Of a stretch of 64,000 nucleotides of DNA, positions 56,211 to 64,000 are shown one piece after another. Each line of letters opens with the position of its first letter. The stretch's first letter is position 1. This stretch comes from Shewanella ulleungensis. GTDB taxonomy: Bacteria; Pseudomonadota; Gammaproteobacteria; Enterobacterales; Shewanellaceae. The notes beneath the pieces are model-generated. The model was not told the DNA's origin, ran no database searches, and was given only the letters and a program-made list of their open reading frames with translations. Where the stretch lies: the NCBI RefSeq assembly GCF_014648315.1, contig NZ_BMQW01000015.1, positions 21,857 through 85,856 of the forward strand. The letters are read 5' to 3'. A program made the translations under genes and the position numbers.

Positions 56211-56508
56211 AATAATTTCCTAATTAAGGCTCGTGCTTAATGTGCATAAAACACATTGGTTAAGAAGATATATAAATAACATTTTTATATCTCGCCATTG
56301 ATTTATAAAAATTAACTTTTGCGTACGGTTAAACATTGTAAATTAGTATTGGAATGACCATGTAAAAACTTGATTTATCGTCACAACCACACCTATAAAT
56401 ATCTAATTGTGACCAACGCCTCAATAAAAAACATTTAAGTAAAAATCGATTTTTCACACAACAATGATATTAAGAAAATATCTACAAATATATAATAATC
56501 AATACAAA

Positions 56509-56553
56509 GTAAATATAAGTAAAGATGGGTAAAAACAAGTAAAAACAGGTAAA
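56509..56553 (+). promoter_or_regulatory. five GTAAA motifs at exact 10-bp spacing
   Basis: GTAAA begins at 56509, 56519, 56529, 56539 and 56549. The last ends 32 bases before a perfect TATAAT, and the -35 position (around 56563) is poor. That is the geometry of an activator array on one face of the helix. Intrinsic bending is an alternative. Confidence 0.7.
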
Positions 56554-56585
56554 CATCAAGAAGAATGCACTTTTAGCGTAGAATA

Positions 56586-56591
56586 TATAAT
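56586..56591 (+). promoter_or_regulatory. -10 box of flgH-flgT
   Basis: Perfect TATAAT, 47 bases before the flgH ATG, with no recognisable -35 hexamer; a dependent promoter is inferred. Confidence 0.5.
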
Positions 56592-56638
56592 AAAAATATA
56601 GCTAAAATGAAAATACGATAATCTTCAAGATAATAAAA

Positions 56639-57367
56639 ATGAATCAATCAATCTCATTTACTTTACTCTTTTTAACATTCCTTTCTGCATGTTCTACAAC
56701 AGAAACTGCGGAAATAAAAAGTCCAACAAAAGCAAACACAACAATAAGCGTTGTAGAAGATAGTGAAGAGATTAACAAAGGAGATCCTAGATACCGTCCA
56801 GTTAGAGATAACAACATCCAGCAAGCTCCTCAAGTAACAGGTTCGATTTTTAATCCTAATAATATATATAGTATCTATCAAAATAATAATCGTTATGAAG
56901 TCGGCGACATGATAATGATTAAACTAAATGAAGAAATGACGTCTAAAAAGTCAATAAGCTATCAAAGGGATAATACAAATGAATTTGCATTATCTCCTGC
57001 GATTACCGCTGGTAGCATTAATATCGATAGTGATAATTTAAGCGCTGACTACAGTCAGGAAAAAAGTTTTGATAGCTCATCAGAAAGTAATCAAAACAAT
57101 TACTTATCGGGTACGATTACCGTTTCTGTTAGAGAGAAACTACCCAACGGCAATTTAATTGTTGCGGGAGAGAAATGGCTAAAATTAAACAAAGGCGACG
57201 AATATGTCAGATTTTCTGGCGAAATCAGAGTAACAGATGTTGCGTCAGATCATTCAATAGACTCAAAAATGGTCGGCAATGCAGTGATTGAAGTCAGCGC
57301 GAAAGGCGACCAGCAAGATAATCAAGACCCATCTCTTATCAGTAAACTTCTCAACATTTTTGGCTAA
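56639..57367 (+). CDS. flgH: flagellar L-ring protein FlgH
   Basis: A 242-residue outer-membrane lipoprotein of the flagellar basal-body L-ring. The signal peptide ends at the lipobox LSAC (Cys18). The family core is visible: SIFNPNNIYSIYQNNNRYEVGDMIMIKLNE, then SGTITVSVREKLPNGNLIVAGEKWLKLNKGDEYVRFSGEIR. The C-terminus is normal. It is set apart from the other basal-body genes (flgBCDEFGIJ are not in the window), so it could be a second FlgH. flgT follows after three bases. Confidence 0.88.
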   Translation: MNQSISFTLLFLTFLSACSTTETAEIKSPTKANTTISVVEDSEEINKGDPRYRPVRDNNIQQAPQVTGSIFNPNNIYSIYQNNNRYEVGDMIMIKLNEEMTSKKSISYQRDNTNEFALSPAITAGSINIDSDNLSADYSQEKSFDSSSESNQNNYLSGTITVSVREKLPNGNLIVAGEKWLKLNKGDEYVRFSGEIRVTDVASDHSIDSKMVGNAVIEVSAKGDQQDNQDPSLISKLLNIFG

Positions 57368-57370
57368 TCA

Positions 57371-58555
57371 ATGAGCAAGCTGTTATTTATTTTAGTATTC
57401 ATATTAATGCCACTGACGGCGCACGCTCAGTGGTATATTGGCCAAGCTTCAATGGCTGTTAATAACGATGATTACAACGAGGTCCGTAAAAAAGTAATCA
57501 AACAAGCTATTGAAAATGCTTCTTTGCAAGCTAATAGTTTTGTCAAAATTGAGACTACAGTAACTGATGGTATTTTGAGCCAAAGCTCGAGTAATCTTCA
57601 ATCCGAGCATCAAATCAGTGAGATCAAAATTCTTAACGAGTCATATAAAAATGATATTTTAACGATTAATGTAAAAGTAAACCTAAAATCAGGTCTAAAT
57701 TGCACTAAAGATCGTTATCTTAAGCAACTTATTATTGCTCAGCTTCCACTTTTGATCCCTGCACAAGCAACTCCAGGTGATGTATTTACCTTACCTTTTC
57801 ATGCTGTTTCACGGTTTAAAAATGAGCTCATTAATCAACCTAATGTATTTGTTGAAGAAGTAATACCGGAAATGGTATTTAGACCAGAAATAAACATGGA
57901 TACTCTTGACCTAAAATCGGTCAAAAGTATTTCGCACTCACTTAACAGTCAGTATCAAAGCCAATACTTAGTGTTTGGGTATATACGAGATATTGGATTA
58001 TTTAATGAAACGGAATCCGGTTTATTGAGTAAAACAACAACACCTAAGCGAAACTTTACCATAAAAGTATTTATGTATGATCGTATCAGTGACAGTATTC
58101 TAGTCGAAAATGAATACCATGGTGAAGGCGATTGGAGTTTTGACTCTTTTAGTCGAGTAGACTTGGCTAATAGCTTATTTTGGCGAAGTGATTATGGCAA
58201 AACCATTATTGATACCCTATTTAATGCCGCTAAAGACATTAACGAAACCTTAAGTTGCGAAGCCACAAAGGCAACAGTTATTAACAAAGATAATCAATAT
58301 ATTACGATTAATATTGGCACACTACACGGGGTGCAAATAGGTGATAAATTTCAACACATTAAACTTAACAGTATCGCATTAAACAATACTGTTTTGTCTA
58401 CGCTAATGCCACCCAATGATCCAACGTATTTAAAAGTCATTCAAGTGAGTAATAAGATCAGTTTGTTACAAGTACCGACAGAAGATGACCCAATAGGTAT
58501 GAAGCAACATCAAATTGATTTATATGACGTTGTCACGACGATACCGCAATCATAG
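57371..58555 (+). CDS. flgT: flagellar H-ring-type protein FlgT
   Basis: A 394-residue periplasmic protein with a signal peptide (SKLLFILVFILMPLTAHA, cleaved before QWY). In Vibrio FlgT forms the H ring of the polar flagellum and is needed for MotX/MotY assembly. The N-terminal domain (QWYIGQASMAVNNDDYNEVRKKVIKQAIENASLQANSFV) and the C-terminal beta-rich part (NIGTLHGVQIGDKFQ) fit this family. It starts three bases after flgH without its own ribosome site, so the two are coupled. Confidence 0.8.
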   Translation: MSKLLFILVFILMPLTAHAQWYIGQASMAVNNDDYNEVRKKVIKQAIENASLQANSFVKIETTVTDGILSQSSSNLQSEHQISEIKILNESYKNDILTINVKVNLKSGLNCTKDRYLKQLIIAQLPLLIPAQATPGDVFTLPFHAVSRFKNELINQPNVFVEEVIPEMVFRPEINMDTLDLKSVKSISHSLNSQYQSQYLVFGYIRDIGLFNETESGLLSKTTTPKRNFTIKVFMYDRISDSILVENEYHGEGDWSFDSFSRVDLANSLFWRSDYGKTIIDTLFNAAKDINETLSCEATKATVINKDNQYITINIGTLHGVQIGDKFQHIKLNSIALNNTVLSTLMPPNDPTYLKVIQVSNKISLLQVPTEDDPIGMKQHQIDLYDVVTTIPQS

Positions 58556-58694
58556 TATTATTTATCACCTCCTATTGCGATGGAACGCACTCGCTATATT
58601 TATCCCAATGATCAGAAAACGGAACATTTCCTAATCAATCAGAACCACGTACAATAACTTTGCAATATTGGAGTGCATAATAATCATGGGATAA

Positions 58695-61600
58695 ATGATG
58701 CCGTTAATGGATGACGTTGCCACATTAAAAGCACAGCTGGCTGAGTTAATCTCACAGCAAGGTGCGCAACAGGCCGATGTAAATCAACAGTTAGCTAAAT
58801 TTAGCCAGCAACTTGATGCTTTGGCTCAGCGAGTTCAAGCACAAACTAGCGATGAACAACCAAGTCGCTTTGCTGACGAAAACTTACATGTTCCAGTGCA
58901 TGAAAGCCGTTCAAACAATTTGAGCACCAGTATCGTTGCCAATAAACCTCAATATTCTTCTTCCGCCTGGGAAGGTCAACCTTCAAGTTCAGCAACACCT
59001 ATAACAGCACAGCAGTCATCAACAGTAGCAAAGTCATCAGCCAAACAAAGTGCACTGAGTGCTATGGTTTCTCAGCTAGCTGAAGCAATTTGCGAATTTA
59101 GCGCATCTGCACTTGCCCCCTTGTCTGGATTAACCGAGCAAGCAAAAAGCTTTTATCAGCATTACCAAGCTAAAGGTTTAGGTCCAGTATTTTTAATGAC
59201 CGTTGCCGGCATCATTACGCTGACTCTTGGATTTGGTTATCTGTTGCAATTTTCAATTAACAATTGGTTTTCAGAACTGGGTAAAGCGCTGTTAGGTTTA
59301 GGTGTAGCAAATAGCATTGTTATTGGCGGAATATTCATTAGACAAAAACGACCGGGCATGGAGGATTTTGGTTCCGGTCTCGTCGGCCTTGGGCTTATTC
59401 TTAACTACTTGTGTTTGTATTTCTTAGGGCCGTATTTTAATCTCGTACCCGATGTTGCCTGCTTTGGTTTACTGCTACTCAACACTGCTTTTGGTTATGG
59501 CTTATCATTTAAACTCGACACCAAAGTGATAGCAATTATTGCCTTAATTGGTGGTTCGTTAGCACCATTGATGTTACTTGATGGCGGTCAAACACCATTA
59601 CTGTACTTACCATACTTAATGCTTATTGGCATATGCTCAATGGTACAAAGCCATAAATTAACTTGGCCGATCCTCATAGAAATCACCGCATTACTGCATA
59701 TAGCTTGTATACAGATACTCGGATTATTTATTCAGTTACCGTTGTCTGCTCTTGATTGGCAAACCGGTTTAGCATTATTGATGATCAATGGGCTATTTTA
59801 CCTCTATAGCATGGCCAGCTTATTATTTGTCATCAAATCAACATTAACACCAAGACTGCTAGCGATGCCAATCGCACTCATGGTTTTTACACTCTATACC
59901 CTAACAGAGTGGAGTGTTTTTGCCGGTGAGCTTTTTGCATTCAATGCATTGTTGTGTGGGTTGTTATATTGGGTAATTAAACGCGATAAAGATGTTGGTA
60001 CACTAGCCTTGGCTTTTGCCGGAAGCTTTGCCGGTTTTGCCGCACTGTTTTTACTCAGTGTCGAACTGATGGGATTAGTGCTGTTATTAGAGGGACTATT
60101 GTTACTGTGGATTGGCTGTAAACAACTATTTAGCCCTATTAGAGCAGAAGCTTATGTATTATTGGTACTAGGCATAATCAGCAGTTTTGCTAACGTATTT
60201 GATGTACTAACCCTGCCACATGATGACAATAATGGTTTATTAGGGTATCAAGCATTATTGCTCTTATTGATGGCTCTTACCTGTACAATGACTTTTGCAG
60301 CACAAAAGCTTCTTAGCCATCATCAAGCTGATTTAATGACATTTGAACACCTAGCTGTACGATTTATCCGAGAGTTACTTGGAGTGCTTTACACAGTTAC
60401 CTTATTGCTTTTAAGCTTCTTTGTTACTGAGCAGTATTGGCTTAATACAGTACCATTAATCAGCTTATTACTGCTGTACATGAGTGCTAAACACGCTCTA
60501 CGCTTTAGCGAAGTATTAGCCTGGTTAATACAAATTCCTCTACTAGGACTAGTGATTGTTGGAATGGTAGATGCCAATAGCTTGAGCTTTGCAGACCAAG
60601 CGATGAATGCTAAGTTAGCTCGTATTGAGCTCTTTGTCGGACTGTTACTCGCTTATTATTGGTACAAAAAATATTACGCTGACGCCAAATTAATCCGCTT
60701 AGCTTATTACGTTCAGTTAGTGTGTTATTTAGCTTTACCGTTACTCCTATTACCTAAAATCGTGCGTAGCTATCCAGACTATATCTCTATCGGATTATGG
60801 GTAAGCAGCCTCATGAGTATAGGATTAACATACTTTGTTAATCACAAGAGCCTTCGCTATGAGTCTCAAATACTAACGGTTTTAGCAGTCATGACTACTG
60901 CGGCAATGTGTTTAGCAGAACTATGGCAAGGACTTATCGCATTGCTTCTTGGTTTATTATTTATTGGATTTGTTAGCTGGCGCTATGCTCAGTTATCAAA
61001 AAAGTGGCAACAAGCTACTTCGCTACAATGGCATATTGCTCCATACTATATTGCATTGGTGATAGCAGTGTTAAGCCAAACAGTTACTAACCTAATCCAC
61101 CCATCATGGGCAGTAACAGCATTAATTATCTGCGGATATTTCAGCATTATCACTGAAAGAAACACTCGTATAGGCAGACATTTCAAACAAGCTTTAACGC
61201 CAAGTTATAGCTTGGCATACGCCGCAATCTTTATCTGTGCCATTTTACCTGTTACGTTTCACAGCGAATCACAACTAACGTTAAACGTAACTAACTATCT
61301 GATTAATTTTGCAGAACTTGGAGTGCTCGCGTTATTAGCTCGATATGTACTAACCGCTAGATTAGGCATTAGAGCACATAGAAAAATAATCTCTTATACT
61401 GCACTAAAATGGGCATGGCATGCTTTACTAGTAATAAGTTATTTATTCTGGAGTTACCAATTCGACATAAGCATCGCTGCACCGATGAGTGGAGTGTTGT
61501 TGGTGGTACATGCTAGTGTAGTTATGTTTATAAGTTTACGTCCTCAACAAGCAAACCTGGTAAGGCTCGCGGCATTACTATTTGGTTTGGCGTGTATCAA

Positions 61601-61742
61601 AGTAATTTTTGTAGATATGGCGTCATTTGAATTAATTCAAAAAGTTGTCGCGTTTATTATGATTGGAGTGATTTTGTTAACAGTGGCTTACTTTTATCAA
61701 AAAGCAAAAAACAATCAATTACCTGAAAATATTACAGTATAG
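58695..61742 (+). CDS. DUF2339 polytopic membrane protein
   Basis: A 1015-residue protein. It has an N-terminal cytoplasmic part (about 150 residues) with a short coiled-coil (VATLKAQLAELISQQGAQQADVNQQLAKF, residues 8-36) and a Ser/Gln-rich linker, then some twenty-five hydrophobic helices to the end. Early helices such as FGSGLVGLGLILNYLCLYFL fit family DUF2339. Function is unknown for the family. GGGAT precedes the tandem ATG ATG start. It is convergent with the CinA gene. Confidence 0.8.
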   Translation: MMPLMDDVATLKAQLAELISQQGAQQADVNQQLAKFSQQLDALAQRVQAQTSDEQPSRFADENLHVPVHESRSNNLSTSIVANKPQYSSSAWEGQPSSSATPITAQQSSTVAKSSAKQSALSAMVSQLAEAICEFSASALAPLSGLTEQAKSFYQHYQAKGLGPVFLMTVAGIITLTLGFGYLLQFSINNWFSELGKALLGLGVANSIVIGGIFIRQKRPGMEDFGSGLVGLGLILNYLCLYFLGPYFNLVPDVACFGLLLLNTAFGYGLSFKLDTKVIAIIALIGGSLAPLMLLDGGQTPLLYLPYLMLIGICSMVQSHKLTWPILIEITALLHIACIQILGLFIQLPLSALDWQTGLALLMINGLFYLYSMASLLFVIKSTLTPRLLAMPIALMVFTLYTLTEWSVFAGELFAFNALLCGLLYWVIKRDKDVGTLALAFAGSFAGFAALFLLSVELMGLVLLLEGLLLLWIGCKQLFSPIRAEAYVLLVLGIISSFANVFDVLTLPHDDNNGLLGYQALLLLLMALTCTMTFAAQKLLSHHQADLMTFEHLAVRFIRELLGVLYTVTLLLLSFFVTEQYWLNTVPLISLLLLYMSAKHALRFSEVLAWLIQIPLLGLVIVGMVDANSLSFADQAMNAKLARIELFVGLLLAYYWYKKYYADAKLIRLAYYVQLVCYLALPLLLLPKIVRSYPDYISIGLWVSSLMSIGLTYFVNHKSLRYESQILTVLAVMTTAAMCLAELWQGLIALLLGLLFIGFVSWRYAQLSKKWQQATSLQWHIAPYYIALVIAVLSQTVTNLIHPSWAVTALIICGYFSIITERNTRIGRHFKQALTPSYSLAYAAIFICAILPVTFHSESQLTLNVTNYLINFAELGVLALLARYVLTARLGIRAHRKIISYTALKWAWHALLVISYLFWSYQFDISIAAPMSGVLLVVHASVVMFISLRPQQANLVRLAALLFGLACIKVIFVDMASFELIQKVVAFIMIGVILLTVAYFYQKAKNNQLPENITV

Positions 61743-61750
61743 TATTAAAT

Positions 61751-61783
61751 GTAGCTTGCTTAGCACTTTGATAAGCAAGCTAC
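61751..61783. terminator. stem-loop between the DUF2339 gene and cinA
   Basis: Perfect 12-bp arms gtagcttgctta and taagcaagctac with a nine-base loop. There is no T-run, so termination may be Rho-assisted. Confidence 0.5.
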
Positions 61784-61790
61784 AATAAAC

Positions 61791-63065
61791 TTACTTGGCG
61801 AACCGAGGTATTGACGGGTAATCAACAATAACCGCTTCTTCAAGTAACGCACGACGAAGCATATCGTATGCAATTGCTGTACTCATGCTTCTTACCAGCT
61901 GACGAGAACGCTTTGGTAACTGCACCATTTGGCTATATACACCGTATTTAGTTGCTAGCGCTATTGCAACTGTCCCTACAGGTTTGTCATCAGAACCTCC
62001 ATCTGGCCCTGCAATACCACTAGTGGCTAATGCAAAGTCACTGTCTAAAATACCACGTACACCTTGCGCCATCGCTTCAACAGTAGGAATCGATACTGCA
62101 CCATGATCATCTAAAATCTGTGGATTAACACCTAACACTTTCACTTTTGACTCATTACTGTATGTCACTAAGCCATGATGTAAGTACGATGAACTGCCGG
62201 CAAAATCGATCAATTGACTGGTTATCATGCCTCCAGTACAAGACTCCGCCACACTAAGACTAAAGCCAGACTGATATAATCGATGATGGATCTCTGCAGC
62301 TAATGTTGGGCGATTCTCAGCAACAACCGCACTACCTAATAGAACTTTAACCTGCTTTGTTACATCAGGGAGCTGACGAATAGCTTTATCGCCGCGAGCA
62401 AATATCTTAATTTCAATGTGTGGCATTGAGGAGCGATAGCCTAACTCAATGCCTGCTGGCATAGTAATCTCAGACAAAGTATCGGCCAAAGATGATTCAC
62501 CATGACCTATAGTCAATAACTTTTCTAAGGCTGATTTTTCTTGAACACCAAACTCTTCGGTAATAAATGGAATAAACTGCTCGGTGATCATGTGTTTTAA
62601 TTCAAAAGGTACACCTGGCGTAAAGAATAACCACGCATTATTCAATTTGACTCTAAAGCCGCATGCTGTTCCGACAGGATTATCGACCATAACAGCAGAA
62701 GCGGGTAACCAAGCTTGCTTCAAATTACTCTTAGCCATTACTCGATTATTACGGGTAAACCAATCCTCTAAATGTTCACGCCATTGAGCATTTTCGACAA
62801 GCTCTTCACCTTTAGCTTTAGCCATGGCTAGCGCAGACATATCATCACTAGTCGGCCCCAAACCACCATTAACAATAATGACATCTGCATACTTACTGCG
62901 CTCTTGGAATGCTGCAACAAGGTCATCCATCCGGTCTCCAACAGTGACTCGATGTTGCATCTCAATACCTAACTCCATCAAGGTATTAGCAACCCAAGCA
63001 GCATTGGTATCAACTATCTGTCCAGATAGTACTTCTTCACCTGTGCAAATCATTTCTAACTTCAT
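61791..63065 (-). CDS. cinA: CinA-family protein (nicotinamide-nucleotide amidohydrolase)
   Basis: A 424-residue protein with an N-terminal MoCF-like CinA domain (ICTGEEVLSGQIVDTNAAW; VNGGLGPTSDD) and a C-terminal PncC-type domain (SVAESCTGGMITSQLID, ATSGIAGPDGGSDDKPVGTV). PncC turns NMN into nicotinate mononucleotide in pyridine-nucleotide recycling. AAGGAA precedes the ATG. The old competence/damage name is historical. It is a single gene. Confidence 0.9.
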   Translation of the reverse strand: MKLEMICTGEEVLSGQIVDTNAAWVANTLMELGIEMQHRVTVGDRMDDLVAAFQERSKYADVIIVNGGLGPTSDDMSALAMAKAKGEELVENAQWREHLEDWFTRNNRVMAKSNLKQAWLPASAVMVDNPVGTACGFRVKLNNAWLFFTPGVPFELKHMITEQFIPFITEEFGVQEKSALEKLLTIGHGESSLADTLSEITMPAGIELGYRSSMPHIEIKIFARGDKAIRQLPDVTKQVKVLLGSAVVAENRPTLAAEIHHRLYQSGFSLSVAESCTGGMITSQLIDFAGSSSYLHHGLVTYSNESKVKVLGVNPQILDDHGAVSIPTVEAMAQGVRGILDSDFALATSGIAGPDGGSDDKPVGTVAIALATKYGVYSQMVQLPKRSRQLVRSMSTAIAYDMLRRALLEEAVIVDYPSIPRFAK

Positions 63066-63566
63066 CGTTTTTCCTTATCCCATGCAATTGGCACTTAAGT
63101 TAGGCGAGCAATATGTTATTGGCAAGAAAATAGATCGAATTAGTAGGAAATTTGCTAATAAGTAGCTGAATGAATTACAACAACTCAACAGTATTGTCTC
63201 AAAATAGTTAAATTAGATCGTTTAGTTAATGCCCCATATCGAGCTATTAGCAACATATGTGGAATCAAAATAATATAATGACCAGGCAAACGATAGCTGT
63301 GTGTTCTGAATCAATCGACTAAAAGCCGGAAAATCTTAAAATAACTAAATTGAAAAAAGTGACCTGTAATAATCCAATATAAAAACATACATGATGAACA
63401 TAGCTGCTATCAAATGCGGCGTTTTTCAAGACATTTGATAGCAAAGGGTATGTAATTTGTTGAGAGCGTGGAGAAACAAATAAACACTTACCATAGCTGT
63501 AATATTGTTTAGTGATGCTATTCGAACATAAATAATTTTTATAAGGAATATCATTAATTTCAGATA

Positions 63567-63594
63567 CAAAAAAGCCTCATCGTGAGTTGAGGCT
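63567..63594 (-). terminator. second minus-strand terminator below tRNA-Asp
   Basis: Minus-strand arms GCCTCAAC and GATGAGGC (GCCTCA/TGAGGC core) followed by TTTTTTG. Confidence 0.6.
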
Positions 63595-63760
63595 TCGATA
63601 TCAACAGAGCATATTATGCTTGTAATAGGGGTAAACCGGCGTCTATATGCATGGCATATCACCGCAATCTATTGACGCTCTGCTCAGCTGAACGACGACT
63701 ACCTTGAGGCTCAAGACAAGTCATCGTAACCTTAAATTTTTTGTCATTTTTAATACGAAA

Positions 63761-63788
63761 AAGGCCTCTGCATTTCTGCAGAGGCCTT
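63761..63788 (-). terminator. terminator of tRNA-Asp
   Basis: Perfect arms aaggcctctgca and tgcagaggcctt with a four-base loop; on the minus strand the T-run follows the stem. Confidence 0.85.
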
Positions 63789-63798
63789 CGTCTTTAGT

Positions 63799-63875
63799 TG
63801 GCGGAGCGGACGGGACTCGAACCCGCGACCCCCGGCGTGACAGGCCGGTATTCTAACCAACTGAACTACCGCTCC
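63799..63875 (-). tRNA. tRNA-Asp (GTC)
   Basis: A 77-base gene with CCA encoded at its 3' end (63801-63799). The acceptor arms GGAGCGG/CCGCTCC, the D arm, an anticodon loop CTGTCAC (anticodon GTC at 63841-63839) and the T arm with GGTTCGAGTCC are all present. It is followed by a strong terminator. In Shewanella such a copy often lies at the end of an rRNA operon, but no rRNA is visible in the last 125 bases. Confidence 0.97.
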
Positions 63876-64000
63876 TTTAGCAAGTTGCTTACGCAGGATG
63901 CTAAATGCTTTTTAAGTCGCTAGTATGTCATAACTAGGAGACTTGCTCTTTCGAGCATCTCTTAACGAGATAATTAGGCGTCTGGAAATGAAATGGGATC
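63876..64000. other. upstream spacer of tRNA-Asp, cut by the window edge
   Basis: It contains a small hairpin (ctctttcgag region) and no recognisable 5S or other RNA. It may be an rRNA-tRNA spacer that starts outside the window. Confidence 0.3.

Larger units (their letters stand above)
56211..56638. other. A/T-rich divergent regulatory region upstream of flgH
   Basis: 428 bases without a gene, holding the phased GTAAA array (56509-56553) and a TATAAT -10 box (56586-56591). It is unusually A/T-rich compared with the coding regions around it. Confidence 0.6.
63066..63798. other. intergenic region with possible small RNA
   Basis: No convincing protein gene. On the minus strand two terminators (63761-63788 and 63567-63594) bracket about 170 bases (63595-63760). 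This unit could be a small RNA, but no promoter is certain. A 78-codon minus frame (63426-63662) runs through the distal terminator and is not counted. Confidence 0.35.

Noticed and set aside
63426..63662. 78-codon minus-strand frame near tRNA-Asp
   Set aside because: It crosses a well-formed terminator and has no ribosome site.
1..64000. CRISPR arrays, integrases and intact insertion sequences
   Set aside because: No regularly spaced repeat array of the right length and no transposase or integrase motif was seen on either strand.

Overview
The window is a stretch of a gammaproteobacterial chromosome, most probably Shewanella. The basis is the family make-up, the moderately AT-rich base composition and the gene order, which I recall as typical of that genus: leuABCD, argA-rpmG-rpmB-radC-coaBC-dut-slmA, folE/pyrE-rph-yicC, and argE divergent from argCBFGH next to ppc. 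No search could be run, so the genus is an inference. There is no insertion sequence with an intact transposase, no CRISPR array and no prophage.

Layout. 0-5 kb: a gene-poor left edge, a small unknown gene, glpK and a FadL-type porin. 4.7-9.8 kb: the leucine operon leuABCD on the minus strand, preceded by a readable attenuator (leader peptide leuL, alternative hairpins, terminator, promoter). 10-16 kb: a TPR/degenerate-GGDEF membrane protein, recQ, a thioesterase, rarD and a PH-like membrane protein. 16-28.3 kb: argA with tandem ArgR boxes, rpmBG, radC, coaBC-dut-slmA, a Sel1 protein, an S9 peptidase, folE, pyrE, a MITE-like element, rph and yicC. 28.3-30.3 kb: a gene-remnant region and a dcuB-type C4-dicarboxylate carrier.

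30.3-35.2 kb is the accessory island and the most interesting part. It holds a truncated GH19-type lysozyme gene overlapping a small exported protein (a relic toxin/immunity-like pair) between copies of a short direct repeat. Next is a two-gene unit in which a restriction-modification-type controller (C) protein, with a near-canonical double C-box in front of it, precedes a PD-(D/E)XK nuclease-superfamily 1 helicase (DUF2075 type). That gene is broken by one frameshift, and no methyltransferase is present. A class II Fic protein with a twin 29-bp dyad upstream completes the island. 35-43 kb: a sulfotransferase, an MFS carrier, a lipoprotein and the osmoregulated periplasmic glucan genes opgGH. 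43-54.9 kb: a chemoreceptor, argH-G-F-B-C, divergent argE, ppc and a DUF1439 lipoprotein.

54.9-58.6 kb: a compact flagellar outer-ring group (flgP, an unknown Ser/Thr-rich protein, flgH, flgT), with five GTAAA motifs at exact 10-bp spacing just upstream of the flgH promoter. 58.7-64 kb: a DUF2339 membrane protein, a CinA-type protein and a tRNA-Asp gene.

How the genes work together: leuABCD, argA and argCBFGH/E form near-complete leucine and arginine pathways, each with visible feedback control. ppc and dcuB feed C4 acids. The island genes look like a defence or conflict module that is partly decaying. All family calls come from motifs read by eye.
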